Source: Brachypodium distachyon
Taxonomy: Eukaryota; Streptophyta; Magnoliopsida; Poales; Poaceae
Direction: 5' to 3'
Length of the DNA: 64,000 bases
Assembly (NCBI RefSeq): GCF_000005505.3
Contig: NC_016133.3
Coordinates: 54,525,237-54,589,236, forward strand
The position numbers were made by a program, and so were the translations under genes. The notes below the pieces were generated by a model that searched no databases, was not told the DNA's origin, and was given only the letters and a program-made list of their open reading frames with translations. This document shows positions 36,003 through 48,342 of the stretch, in pieces (positions within the stretch are counted from its first letter, which is position 1; each line of letters opens with the position of its first letter).

Positions 36003-37317
36003 GGGCCGGGGCGCTAAGCAGCGGGATGGGGAGGGAGGAGTGATGACGCGTAGGAAGACGAGCGATTGATGGAGCGAGGGGGCTGGGGCGCTCGGCGACA
36101 GAATGGGCCAGAGGGAGGACAAGGGTTGCAAGGGAAAGTAAACGAGCTCCGGGCACCGGCCCATGTCAGTCTCATAATTCATCTGATATAACAAATAATT
36201 TGTCTTTCATTTATAGATTTTTCTATTTCCTCATCTTTAACCACGGTTCATGAACCGTCTCTTCGTTGATTTTCTTAAGATGTCGATTCCCACGCAAGTT
36301 TAGACAACTTAACGGCACTGAGTTATACCTCTCGTGGTGATGCAACCGAAGAGCTCTTTGCAGTAGTTTAGACAACTTAAAGACACCGAATTATACCTCT
36401 TGTGGTGAAGCAACCGAAGAGCTCTTTGCAGCCCGCACTCACGCGAGATGCAACTCTTTCATTCTCCTACAAACCTGGCTGAGTCGTGTTGCCGTCGCTG
36501 TCGATGAGGTCGGTCAGCTCCTTGAGATGCACATTTTTTTCCTGCAAGTAGAGACAGAGCCGAAGGGGTACGAGACACGTGGTTGGATTAGTTCTGAAAA
36601 GGCGGGAGGTGGAGGGGGTCCTGCGCAAAACTGCCATCCCAGCCAAAAATGTTGTCAGTTAGTGGGCCCGGCTTGTCAGATACCCGCCACGAGGGCAGAA
36701 TACGTAGCCATACCGCGCATGGGATCATATCGTCCCGTATATTGCACTACAAGCATACATCTGTACGCTAGCTACGTCCAAAACACGGGCCCAACAAATG
36801 CGCAAACCGCTTCTAATTTACACCCATTCCGTCTTCTCACCGTAGGTACTCGCTTAACTAATTTCTTCAGTCCAATAAGCACGGACGGACAGTCTCGCGA
36901 CATTCCTGGGGGACGATGCGTGCGTGCGGCAAAACCTGAGGGTAAAGACCAAACGCAAAACCTGACGACTCTGTTCGCTGCTACCAGTACCTCCAAGTAG
37001 TGCCGCAACGTTTAATTAGCACGGGCACCTAATCCTAATCCCGGGAGAACCACCGGCGGCAGGTTAATTGATTAATCATCAAACATGACCCAGCTTCCGT
37101 GCAGACACTCAGACAGGGACTCCATTAAGTAAGGCGTCGCTGCATCCTGCTCCTGCATGCATGGGGTACGAGCCGAGCGACAGTGACCCGGAGACAATCT
37201 GCAAGTAGAAAAGCAGTTTATTAAAATGTTTATATGTTGACGTGGTGTAGTCCTGTACCCACGACATGAGTGCAGCAAACACCGGGACGGGTTTGCAATT
37301 TTGCAAAGCAGGAGGTG
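36003..37317. other. Intergenic between shugoshin and the RGF gene
   Basis: Besides a 68-bp tandem repeat at 36297, it contains no supported gene. The right end is promoter sequence of the RGF peptide gene. Confidence 0.45.
36297..36432. repeat. Two-copy 68-bp tandem repeat
   Basis: Units 36297-36364 and 36365-36432 share agtttagacaacttaa at the start and gaagagctctttgcag at the end, with several substitutions between. Confidence 0.9.
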
Positions 37318-37325
37318 TATATATA
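37318..37325 (+). promoter_or_regulatory. TATA box of the RGF peptide gene
   Basis: tatatata lies 146 bases upstream of the ATG at 37471, a normal distance allowing a leader of about 115 bases. Confidence 0.6.
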
Positions 37326-37470
37326 CCGTCTGCTTGGAATGTCGAATACTTCACAGTTCAATCGAAGATCGCCTTGGCCTAGCTAGCTAACCTACAGCTC
37401 GACTCTTTGCTTCAAGCCTCAGCTGAAGAGCAAATCAAGTGCTCTCGATCTTAATCGTATTTCTGACAGG

Positions 37471-37883
37471 ATGAGGAGCTCCAGCTACTTGCCATTGGCT
37501 GCAGCTGCGATCTTCCTCCTGGTACTGTCGAGGGCTATGGATCAGGCCCGAGCCATCCGGCTGGACGCAGAGACCCGGGCGTCAGTCAGCGGCAGCCAAA
37601 CGGCCATTGATGTAAGTAGTGGTTCTGTATTGCTGATCACTACTCGTTGTATATCTGAAACACTGAATCCGGCTTCTGCAGATGCTAACGTGTGTTGTGT
37701 TTGTTAATGCAGAAACCAATCGACAATGTGGTGGACAAGGATTCTATCACCACGTCAGTTGGCGATACGAAGAGAACTACTAGCGCTGCTGTGGCAGCAG
37801 AAGTTCGGGCGGTGGCGCACAAGCTGCCGGAGTTCCACGAGGACTACTACGGCCCGAGCGATCACAGTCCTAGGCATCACTGA
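37471..37883 (+). CDS. RGF/GOLVEN/CLEL peptide hormone precursor
   Basis: Two exons, 37471-37611 and 37713-37883, join in phase 0 and give 103 residues. The N-terminus is a signal peptide (AAAAIFLLVLSRAMDQARA). The middle is variable and the last 13 residues are DYYGPSDHSPRHH. This matches the root meristem growth factor pattern: Asp-Tyr (Tyr sulfated by TPST), a conserved Pro near the end (hydroxylated) and a basic/His terminus. In the family the secreted peptide binds RGI receptor kinases and controls root meristem size and gravitropism. Family membership is read from the motif; the root role is inferred. One alternative acceptor (ctgcag ending 37680) would change the middle but not the hormone motif. 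A TATA box lies 146 bases upstream. Confidence 0.85.
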
Positions 37884-38462
37884 TCGACCAAGAAAAGAAA
37901 TTTGTTCTCTTTTCATCTAGTTCCATTTCTCCTCTCCATCTCTGACTAGCTAGCAGTATAGGTAGCTGCTTAAGTTCCATGTAAGCTCTGGTAGTGAGCA
38001 CATGGGGTGAAGCTTGACTCGTTTATTTCTGCATCTCTGTGGCAAAAAGGGAGAAGGAACAGTTCCGATGTAGTACTAATTGACCTCTTGACGACAGTTC
38101 AAATTTGAAGCGACGGTCCAAATTCACGAGTTGTCGTCTGCCTCCGGATCTTTTCGAGTGTGTGTGCATGTGAACTTACAGAATAACAGCGACACATCCA
38201 AATTTCAGTAGTAACCCCTAAACCGGCAAGAGAAGAGAGACCTAATTTGTTGACGCATAAGAGCGAAACGTACACAAGCCTAGCTAGCTAAATCCTGATC
38301 AACGAGAATAAGTCGCAGGTTACCCGCATAACTGCGTTCTTACTCGCAGGCGGAGTTTTCGACAGAGACTGATTGTTGCAAGTACAAGTGCTCAATCAGT
38401 TGATTAACTAGTACAATGTGTAAAAGTCCTTTCTTTTGCCAAAAAAAAAAGAGTCCTTTCTC
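37884..38462. other. 3' flank of the RGF gene and intergenic DNA
   Basis: Contains the likely RGF 3' UTR. No other gene up to the TATA box at 38463. Confidence 0.45.
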
Positions 38463-38471
38463 TATATATAT
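38463..38471 (+). promoter_or_regulatory. TATA box upstream of the microprotein ORF
   Basis: tatatatat lies 74 bases before the ATG at 38537, giving an expected leader of about 40 bases. Confidence 0.45.
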
Positions 38472-38536
38472 GGTGGGGTGTATTACCAACTTCAGTGAGC
38501 AGTACCACTACACAAAGCTAGCTGTACGGCAGCTGC

Positions 38537-38686
38537 ATGGTGGTTAATTTTTGTGGACATTATTCCGAGTTCGTAGCCAATACCAACCCCAACAATGGAG
38601 GCATTGCCGGATATGCTGCAGTGTTGTTCGCCGTGTACCTGTACTTTTATGTCCAGGCCGGAAAGACGTACGGGACAGTGCCCTAA
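38537..38686 (+). CDS. Candidate 49-residue single-span membrane microprotein
   Basis: One uninterrupted ORF begins MVVNFCGHYSEFVANT and ends GKTYGTVP. Its central segment, GIAGYAAVLFAVYLYFYVQ, is a good transmembrane helix. A TATA box stands at the right distance upstream and a stop is clear at 38684. The polar N-terminus, single helix and short basic tail look like a real tiny membrane protein rather than random sequence. No family was recognised. It is short enough to be missed by most gene finders; conservation or RNA evidence would be needed for certainty. Confidence 0.45.
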   Translation: MVVNFCGHYSEFVANTNPNNGGIAGYAAVLFAVYLYFYVQAGKTYGTVP

Positions 38687-39115
38687 AGCTAGGAGTAACT
38701 CCTCTTTCTATATCCACCCACTGTGTTTGTTTTCTCAGTACACATGTCTAATGATAGCTAGATGATTAGTGGATCGATTGAGCCTAGCTAGCTCCTGGGC
38801 AGGCACCTTTTTGAAAGGCACGGATAAGTGGAGCCTTGGGCTGTAAAGAAATGCGGTGCATGTATGCATGACGTTCTAAGGACAGGCAAAAGAAGAACGT
38901 GTGTGGAGAAAAGGCTTAAACAAAACAAAACAAAGAGGTCCCCTGTTTGTTCTTACCGGCCGCATCATCTGGGCAACCACGTTGTCAATGGCTAAGGTGT
39001 GTTTGGATGGTTGCATGCGACGGGGAGTCAGTTGATGCATCCTGATCTCCACGGCTAGACGACGCAAATCTTGCGACTGCTGAGCCATGTATAGTTGTAT
39101 GAATAACGGTGGAAG
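38687..39115. other. Intergenic, no gene seen
   Basis: No supported feature apart from the likely 3' UTR of the microprotein ORF. Confidence 0.4.
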
Positions 39116-39408
39116 CAGTGGCGGATAAGAATTTATACTATGTGGGTGCAAATAACACTAATAATATCAAGTTATGGATTAAAAAACACAGAAAATTTGA
39201 AAATTACAAAGAGATTGCCAAATTATGTGGGTGCAGCTCACCCTACAAGGCCTAGTTCTGTTACGCCATTTTCAGTGGGGATTGACATATTCTACTGTAT
39301 TTTTTTTTAGAATACATATTCTACTGTAGTTCAATTTTCCTCTAGCCCCTCTTAAATCTTAATCCCTGTAGGGATAGAAACGAACAGGCCCGTTAGGATC
39401 CGCCACTG
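39116..39408. mobile_element. hAT-like MITE
   Basis: The left end cagtggcggataag and the complement of the right end (ggatccgccactg) share CAGTGGCGGAT exactly. The interior is AT-rich and non-coding, with atgtgggtgca twice. The flanking octamers ggtggaag and ggctggtt agree poorly, so the target duplication is not confirmed. Confidence 0.65.
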
Positions 39409-41784
39409 GGCTGGTTTGGTGCCGTTGATGGTTGTAACATGGCCCGTACAGTGGCCACCGAAGAGAATGCCCCCGAGAGGCCGAGGCCCGAAAAGAAGAG
39501 CTCGGCGTTCTGTTTCTTTGCGCGTGGCCCGCGGGAAGGCCCGGTAGCTGCGTGCAAGCTGCGCTACTAGTTGTGCGGCAAACCGTGGACGCCCAAATTC
39601 CCGAGCGATGACAGTGAACAAGCACGTCGATCGCCAGTCTGTATAGTACTCACCGCATACGTACACACGTCTGTGGCCGGCCAGACCGATTAACCGCGAT
39701 ACAAACGAGAGAGTGCTAGCACGCGACGCGACTACACTGACTAGCCAGTAGCCACCATCTGCCCATGGACGCGTGTCATGCCGGACAAAGGGGCCGCTCT
39801 GACCGAGGAAAAGGAATAATACATACACCAGTATAGTTGTATGATTGTATCCGGCAATTAATCAACGGAACAAAGGTGTATATACATGAGCTGGCTCAAC
39901 ACCGGGCCTGCACATGCATGCACGGCCGTCTTTCTACAATCTCCTGCCTTGCCTCAAATCGCCCGCGGGTCCTTTTCAAATCCGAACCACCCTACGCTAG
40001 TAGCTACGAGCCGTGTTCCAAACAGACCGCGACGGTGAAGCATTTGGCTGGAACACGGAAGAAAGAAAAGAAAAACCAAAAGGTCACCACGTGGGGATCA
40101 GCGACGCGAGAGACGTCTCGACGGGAACGGAACACAACACAGCTGTGGCGCCTGCCGGAATGTTCTAATCTAACCCACCGCAAGGCAACCGCGGCGGCAC
40201 GTGGACATAGCTACCTGGCGCGTCTCGTGTGGAGTAATTTAAGTTGTGCATATGAGTTTTTGGATCCTAAATTATTATAGTTGTTTTAGTGCAAATTTGA
40301 ACTAAAACATTCTTGAAAAAAAAATAAAATAAAACGACGACAACAGTTCCGTATTTCTATCCCAAGACTTTACGAATAATAAACTAGGCAACTGGCACTG
40401 GGCGGCCACGAGGACGCGTACAGCGCGGCTTGCGACGGTCAGGCTACGCCGTATGTCGCGAGTACAACCTGATTAACCACCTAATCAGGTAGCGGCCGAT
40501 ACGTTTTATCAATTCGTCGCTGTATACGCTCAACATGGGCTAACACACATGGCGCAAAACTATACACTACTCACCTTAAATTATTGGTTTAGTCGTTAGC
40601 GAAAGATCGTACTCACCCTTGAATTTTCGTGTGCTGTGTTTAAGAGTAGTACAACCATGCGCTTCGCTAGTTTATATTGTTATTGTTGTTGGTATTCGTA
40701 GTCAAAGCTTCTTTTTACTTCCTTTTTTTTATCGACCACCAGCTGCTACTTTACGCTGCTAGCTTTTGCCGCTCCACAACCACGTTCCCAAGCGCACATC
40801 GTTAATTCACCCATGCCTGGTTGAGAAAAAAAGAAAGAAAGGAAGTCATTAAACAACATCCATGATGGGAAATGGAATGCTTTGCTTCGCTCGGAAGGAA
40901 AAATCTCAAAGCCACATCACCTACTGATACGTGAGAGCAACTTTTTTTTATATAGAAAATATTCGTGACAGCAATTAGTACGTTTGTTAAATAAAATAAA
41001 AGATAGCCTCAAGAAAAGCTAATAATACACGCTCCCTCCACATGGTGCCGTTGCGAGCCATCGGACTCCTAGTCCGCGGATTAGCGTGGCTTCGATTGTA
41101 CCAGAGCGTTTGCTTACTTTCCAGATGAACATCAAATCAAACTAAACACAGCACACACACCCCTTTAAATACAACTTGCGTGTGTGACTGACTCAATTAG
41201 CCATACGCTTCATTTTCTTGATTTTTCTTTGACAGTCGAAAGCGGAATTTTCTTTTTCAGCCGGAGTATTAGGTTAGCGAATTAATGTCCTCATTTTCGC
41301 ACTACAAGAATAAAAACATAAAAAAAACAGAAAGAGAAATACGGTTATTCGTGGCAACTAGTCGTTGGACGGCGGGTCCCAATGGAGACGCGACGCGGCT
41401 CGCAGGAACAAGGAACGGTGAACCCAAGAAGAAGAAACCTGATTCGAGTTTCCCGACTGATTAGTCAAAGCAATTTACTTTATTTACTTACTCCTTTTCA
41501 AATGCGGTTTGAGCTGTGCGACAAATAATGGTAGGGCATGCATCCAGCTTTTGCAAAGCAAAACATTGAGTACTCTTCTTCCCATATTGCCCATGGTCCT
41601 CCGCTCCTATAGAACAGAACAGGTGCTGCCCCGTCGGTTATCTCTGACGAGGGGATTAGTGCGATGGTGTTAGTGTTAGCCTTGATTAGATGATTATGGA
41701 GATCGACAATGAACTGGATGGGAATTCGAAGTAGACTTCAAATTTTCTTTCCTCGCGATTAAATCACGAGCAATGATATTGTTA
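39409..41784. other. Intergenic, no gene seen
   Basis: Open frames at 39352-39828 (-) and 39837-40280 (+) are compositionally ordinary and lack domains or splice partners. A fragment near 40278-40310 (gttttagtgcaaatttgaac) resembles part of a Stowaway element. No RNA gene was seen. Confidence 0.45.
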
Positions 41785-41904
41785 TATTCTCTCGGTATCA
41801 TATTAAGTAACTTTCTATTACATGTATGTATCTAGACGCTTATCTATGTTTAAAAACATCTAGATACATGTAATAGAAAGTCACTTATATGGGATGGAGG
41901 GGTA
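41785..41904. mobile_element. Stowaway-type MITE, worn
   Basis: A long inverted repeat (actttctattacatgta and its complement tacatgtaatagaaagt) with worn termini ending gggatggagggg and TA at both sides. It forms a hairpin of about 118 bp. Confidence 0.75.
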
Positions 41905-43115
41905 TGTGGTTTTTCTAAGAGCATAGGCGCATCCTGAGTAGCTTGTGAAGTCCTAGATTTTTTTTCCGGAAATCTATACTACACGATCATGGGAAACAAA
42001 CATGGTCAAGTTTCATCTTGCAATATAAAATCGTCAATTGTAGAAATTTTGAGTTATTTTCTTAGACATCTAATCTAAATAACCATTTCGCTTATAAATT
42101 GGTGCAATCTCAAATTGTAACAAATCTAAAACGCATAAACTCTAAAAACATCGATGTAAACGTTGTAACTTGAGCCTCGCTCTTGCATATATCCCGAATT
42201 TTTTCGAAATCTTTCACGAGTACTTCCTAAAAAAGGAAGAGAATAAATAAATAATTACGGTCGATGTTAGCTACGTAGATAACCAACATGCTCTATCACA
42301 CACATTTTATTATTCCCTATACATCCACTCCTTCATCCCTCGTCCACAATTCACTTCCAACTGGCTCAGTCTCACTCTCTCCCCTTATTGATTTGTCGCT
42401 CTTTTTTTTCCTTCTATATTGCGACGTTGTTCCATGACAACCGTTTCAACTCATGTTGCCGTCTTAATAGAGCCTACGTATAAATCCGGAATGGCGGTTA
42501 TTGCTTGTTCTATGTTGGTAGTTGTCGCCTTCTATCTCACATCGTCTCGTCGACGTCGTCTCGATCGACCACTCTTCCTTCGTTCTACTCTTCGTCTCCT
42601 CGTCCCACGGAGATAGTTGTCTTCTATGTCATAACCGTCTTCTCCTCGACTTCGTCTCGATCGACCACTCTTGTTTATCAATGTTTTTTTCTTCTTTCGT
42701 TCTACTCTTCTTTAAAGAGAAAAATATGGTAACTAAGAAACGGCGTAAAAACCTTTTCAGAAAGATCTTTTTTTTTCTTCTGGTTTTGCTATTTCTTAGG
42801 CGACTGAGAAATAACTATTTCTAATTTATTAGTCGACGATAACAACCTTTTGATTCAATCATTGAGATTCATGTGAGATTAATGTGGATCCGATGGATAA
42901 AAAAATCTTGATTAGATAGTCACGATTGTCGACTGAAAAATAACTATCTATTTGGCGACCGGGAAAAAAACACTCATCTTTTTTTCTACTTAGAAAAATT
43001 CAAGATGTCCATCCGTCTGGCCTTTCTGTGACTCTTCACGAGTACCCTGCTAACTGGAGGGGCACAATTGTAACTTCTCCGGAAAGAGTGAGAATGAACG
43101 GTTCCCTGGGGCAGT
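41905..43115. other. Intergenic with low-complexity and repeat fragments
   Basis: At 42533-42713 a CT-rich stretch repeats ctcgatcgaccactctt twice, followed each time by tcgttctactcttc. At about 42784-42880 lies a fragment (ggcgactgagaaataacta) also found at 54414-54480. No gene is supported. Confidence 0.5.
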
Positions 43116-43501
43116 TTGGGAAGAACGCGCCACACTGACACACACACACACCGAAGCCCAAAACACACGCCGCCTCTGTCGCCGCAAAAAACCAAATCCC
43201 CCTTCTCCGATGTCCGATCTCGCTTCCATTTCTCTCCCCGTCGACAAGAAAATCAGAATCCCATTAACCCCATCCGGAAAAGCGAAGAACAGCTATTAAG
43301 CCAGGGACGAATTATCTCCCCCTACGCGGCTACGCGTCTTCCATCGCATCCCCCGTCCTTTTCTTGTTTCTCCCCCCATCTTCTTCCACCTGAAGCTTTT
43401 ACTCCTCGTTCTTATCTTCTTCTTTCTCCCTTTGGGAGTTGGGGGGCGAAAGGTGTCGCGTTCGATCTTGCTGTGTACAGGCCAGGAGGAGGAGGGAGGC
43501 C

Positions 43502-46500
43502 ATGGCATTGCCTGCCGGCCTCGTCCGCATCTCGCCGCTGCTGTTGCTGCTCGTCGTCCTGCCATTCTGCGCCGGGAAACATCACGCTCCTCGCGAGTTC
43601 CGCACGGCGCTCCACTCGGGTTCAGGTTGTCTGTTGCCCTCCTTCCCGTTTCTTGTTTCCACTGCAAAAACCGCACGATTTGTTACAGAGAAATCGTCTT
43701 CTTCATTTATGTTTGAATGATTTTGTTGTGTCGTATTTTTTTTTTCACTTCATCGTTGCGTGTCTTACTTTTAGGCCGGTTCTTTAAAATATCTGGGTAT
43801 GATTCAGTGGAGTCGGATTTGTGATGTGGAAATACTCCCCCAATTTTTTAGTCTCCTGTGGTCCTCAGGTTATTGCCCAGATGTTTCTCGTCCTCTTCTT
43901 TTCTTCCTAATTTTTTTATCTGAAAAATGAGATCCATGTACCATTTTGATTTCTGGGTTTATAGGGTTGTTCGTCATAAATCAGCGCCTCTTTGTGAAGA
44001 ACAACAAAAACAAACTTCTGCACAGTTGCACGTCCCTTCTCTGCATCCCCGCTGACGGACGTTACATGAATTTAGGAGTATTTTTTCTTGCTTCAGCAAG
44101 ACAGTTTTTCCAGGTTTCTGTACTTGGGTTTCAACAATGCTATTTCCATTTCTTTCCGTGCCCCAGATGGATTCTGGTCCAGTCTTGCGTCCCTTTCGAT
44201 GCGTGCATCCTTCCTTCTCTCCCCTTATTATCCACAAGTGGTTTTCAGTTGGCTGCCCTTTTGCATCATTAGTCATCCGAGAGCAGTAATGTTCTTGGAG
44301 TTACTTTCCATGGCCATTTCGTGTTACGGGTGGGCCGTTCCCCACAAATTTAGATTTATGGGTGCCAAGTTCTTATTTGTTAAAAAGAAATCAAGCTATA
44401 AATTGACAAGGTGGATATTTATCATGCCGTTATGCCTGTTGTATTGTAATCATATGATTTTATACGAGTTACCTATGTTATCCTGGTTGTGACAAGAATT
44501 CTCATTGTAAACAGCAACTGAGCATGGCTTCGTGGTGAGAAGATCAATTGCTGAAGCTCCTGCCGATATAAATGTCACCACCAATAGCTCGTTCATCTTG
44601 GCGGCAGATCGGACACATCGAAAGGACCCCCTGAATGGTTTTAATAAATATCAAGGCGGTTGGAATATCAGTGAAGTGCACTATTGGGCTGTAAGACTTT
44701 GAAAACTAAGCTTATCTGCTTATTTCTGTTGCTTTGGTAGCAACATATTAACGGCCTTGATTATTTTGTTTCAGTCTGTTGGATACACAGCCTATCCATT
44801 GTTCCTTGTTGCCCTGCTATGGTTTGTGCTATTCTTTCTCCTGATGCTTGGAATTTGCTGCCATCATTGCTGTTGTCCACATCACAGTTACAACTACTCT
44901 CGATTAGCATATGCCCTATCGCTGATATTCCTAATACTATTCACTTGTGCTGCAATGTAAGTACTATTCTTTTAAAAGCTGGGTTGTTTCCATATTTCTT
45001 ACAGTGACATATTTTGAGTTGTTTTGCTAAACTAGTTCCATCCAATGCTACCAGTGCTGGAAGCATTGTGTTGTATGATGGCCAGGGAAAATTCCATTCT
45101 AGCACAACGACCACCTTGGATTTTATTGTCGACCAGGCAGATTTCACTGTTGACAACCTTAGGAACCTTTCAGATAGTCTATCTGCTGCAAAAAAGGTCG
45201 ACATAGGACAGTTCTTACTGCCTGCAGATGTGATGAATCAGATCAATGAAATTCAAGGAAAGTTGAACTCATCAGCTAATGATCTTGCTACTAGAACATC
45301 TGATAATTCTGCGAAGATCCAAAAATTGCTGAATCGTGTGTAAGTACCTTTCCATAGCATCACATTTTTCTATTACCGTGCACATGATTGACAAACTTTA
45401 TTTCAGGCGGTTAGCTTTGATTATCATTGCGGCAGTAATGCTTCTTCTGGCATTTGTTGGCTTCTGTAAGTGCTTATGCCTTCTTAGTTCTTACATTGGT
45501 TGCAGTATGAATGTAGCTGTATGCTTTTGTGCAAAAGCAAGTTTTTTTCCTAACATGGTGATGCTTTGATTTTACCAGTTTTATCCATATTTGGGCTGGA
45601 ATTCCTTGTGAATATGTAAGTTAATACCTTTGTTTATGCTAACAAGCTTGACTTAACTTTTCGCTGACTGTCCGTATCGCTCACTGTTCTAAATTTTGTG
45701 CAGTTTGGTTGTTGTTGGATGGATACTAGTCACTGGGACGTTTATCCTGTGCGGTGTTTTCCTTCTTCTGCATAAGTATGTACCACACCTCTGTGCAATC
45801 ATCGCACTCATTACATATTTCCAATTGGTAATAGATACATGTGACTATTTTTGAGGTGTTGCTATAAGTCTTTATCTGGGCTGGAGCCAATCCAACAAAT
45901 CTTTATACTCGAATGGTAGATAACCAGCTTATATGGCTATATTCTGTTCTTTTGAGTCAAAGATTAGTGCCCCTGCAAAAAGAAAAAGAAGATTAGTGCC
46001 AATCATTTGGTTCCGCGGCCAGGCCTGTGTCAATGTAAGGTCAGGTCATGGCTGGAGCATGTTGATAGTACATGATGAGAACACTAGTTGCAAATTTATG
46101 TAGATTGCGTTCATGCCTTGGAGTCTTGTTCCATTGTAAATTTATATCCAGTGTCATGCTGAATTTTGGTCATGGCAGCACTCTAGGCATTTTCCTTGTT
46201 ATTGTTGGTTAATTTGACTTAGAACCCCCAACTACAAAATGTGAACACTTCCGTAGTTACTACATGGTTTCTCTTGGAGTTCCTTCATGTCCATGCTGTC
46301 ACCACTCACCACTGCCAAGTACAGATTGTAAATACCCGTCGTTTGTCATCATTATTACTTTCTCTTAAGATACCTGAGACTTAAGAAGGGGCTTAGTTCA
46401 AAAGCAAAATTTCAGTGACTTTTGGTTACTATGTTACGCTGTATTTTGGTTGGAAGCTACATGTCGAGTTATGTACAATCCCTTTTTACTTGAAATTTGG

Positions 46501-47637
46501 ACTACAATCTCTGGCTTCTGGTGATATACCTCTTGCATGGGGACATGTATTCTTTGAACATCTTTTATAGCTTTATTCTTAGTTATTCCTTTCAGTAACA
46601 TGTCACTCTGTAAAAGTTGGGGGAAACTCGGACATCTTGTGTAGATGCATATCTTTGTTAGAAGATTCTGTCTGTTCTTTACTGCTTACTAGTATGACTC
46701 CATGTGATGGTTGTCTTGGTCCAGTCACTGGTGCTCCAGTGCCTAGTTATAAGGTCCAGTCATCTAATTAACCAGTTCACTCATCATATCAACCTGTTAT
46801 CTTTTCTGTCATAACAGCGTCGTTGGTGACACTTGCGTTTCAATGGACCAGTGGGTTGCTCATCCAACAGAACACACTGCTCTGGATGACATTATCCCCT
46901 GTGTCGAACCTGCTACAGCGAACGAGTCCCTGACAAGGAGCAGGCAAGTCACGTCCCAGCTAGTGAATCTGGTCAACCAGGTGATCACCAACGTGTCAAA
47001 CCAAAACTTCCCTCCGGCAGCGGCGCCTTTCTACTACAACCAGTCAGGGCCACTGATGCCTACACTCTGCAACCCATTCACGCCTGATCTGAACAACCGG
47101 ACCTGCACCCGTGGAGAGGTTTCCTTGGACAATGCAACCCAGGTAAATTTGTGGTCTTGCAACTATCTTCATGTGCTGTTTTCTGATCCGCATTATTTGG
47201 TGAACTCTAAACAACATTGCTTTGTTTGGCAGGTTTGGAGGAGCTTTGAGTGCCAAACTACCACTGTCTCAGGAGCTGAGATTTGCACCACGGTGGGCCG
47301 GCTCACTCCAAGGATCTACAGGCAGATGGCGGCGGGTGTGAACGTAAGCCTGGGGCTGTACCAGTACGGCCCTTTCCTGGTCCAGCTGGAGGACTGCACC
47401 TTCGTGCGCGACACGTTCACAAACATCAGCCAGAACTACTGCCCAGGGCTGGAGCGGTACAGCAAGTGGGTGTACATCGGGCTGGTGCTGGTGTCGACGG
47501 CGGTGATGCTGTCACTGATATTCTGGGTGATCTATGCTCGGGAGCGGCGCCACAGGGTGTACAACAAGCAGCACCAGGGCGTCGCCGGCCAGAACTACCC
47601 TAGGGGGGACGACAAGCCGGTTCCGATGGGTGCCTGA
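43502..47637 (+). CDS. Plant multi-pass transmembrane protein, function unknown
   Basis: Nine exons: 43502-43625, 44515-44690, 44775-44956, 45055-45339, 45407-45465, 45579-45615, 45704-45775, 46818-47142, 47233-47637. They stay in frame and give 554 residues. The start ATG follows a good context (gaggccATGG) and opens a signal or first membrane helix, ISPLLLLLVVLPFCAG. Further helices lie at about 107-128, 143-167, 257-278, 286-312 and 500-520. Characteristic strings are ILAADRTHRKDPLNGF, YDGQGKFHSSTTTTLDF, CVSMDQWVAHPTEHTALDDI and CTTVGRLTPRIYRQM, with many Asn-glycosylation sites. They match a widespread uncharacterised plant family that includes Arabidopsis At2g12400. The layout suggests a plasma-membrane protein with Cys-rich outer loops. 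The exon 1 donor could lie five bases earlier or later without changing phase. Confidence 0.9.
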
Positions 47638-48227
47638 TCCGGTCGTGGTTCACCCCTCTTCTCGCCGTGACCTGTCCATGGCACCTTGTAGAGAGCTGCA
47701 GATCGATGTGCGTTGACTTGATTGTTTTGCCTGTCTGTTGATTTATTTATTTTCCTGACACCTGTGGCGTGTGCTTGAGTGGTGTTTGCATATACGGTTG
47801 TGACCCATGTTTAGCGTTAGCTCCAGCAGTATTCTTGTTTGTGTCTGCTGGTGGAACTAGGCATTGCCGTTTTTGCTTGTGGAATGTGGATGTACAGTTA
47901 TGACGTAGAAGGATTTGCGAGCGTTGGTTGTTTAAATTTTCTTTTGTGATTCAACGGAGATAGCACAACAGGTTGACAAACTGAAACAAACACAACGACA
48001 AAGATTACAGGTAGGATAATTTTTTTTTAATAATACGATTTTTTAATCATTTTTAGAAATAATACGTGTTTTACAAAAATTTCAGAAGCTCAGCCCCGCC
48101 GCTGACACCACTCGGCCATGCACGTGGAGCGTTGTCACCGATGAGTGAATGCCTGGAAGAGGCGGGCCCATGGCCGTGCTAGACGGGTCCAGCCCAGGAG
48201 AAATACAAAAGATACCTCAGATTTTTT
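47638..48227. other. 3' flank of the membrane-protein gene
   Basis: Holds the likely 3' UTR; no other gene was seen before the exon fragment. Confidence 0.45.
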
Positions 48228-48342
48228 GTACCACGGTGCCGTCCAGGAGAAATACGAGAACTGTGCCACGGTCGGCCGTCTCACTTCAAGGATCTACAGG
48301 CAGATGGCGGCGGGGGCGAATGTAAACCTGATCGCGTTCTAA
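48228..48342 (+). pseudogene. Fragment of the last exon of the membrane-protein gene
   Basis: The frame reads ENCATVGRLTSRIYRQMAAG, against EICTTVGRLTPRIYRQMAAG in the intact gene about 950 bp upstream. Similarity then stops at a TAA after NVNLIAF. It lacks flanking exons, so it is a broken partial duplicate, probably of a lost tandem copy. Confidence 0.8.

Noticed and set aside
39352..40280. Adjacent divergent open frames of 158 and 147 codons
   Set aside because: No domain, no biased composition and no splice context; length is within chance for this GC content.
41785..41904. Long hairpin considered as a microRNA precursor
   Set aside because: It has TA-flanked MITE termini and belongs to the Stowaway class; hairpin shape follows from the inverted repeats.
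43116..43787. 223-codon frame upstream of the membrane-protein start
   Set aside because: It is not in frame with MALPAGLVRI and reads through the exon 1 donor; composition is that of a CT-rich leader.
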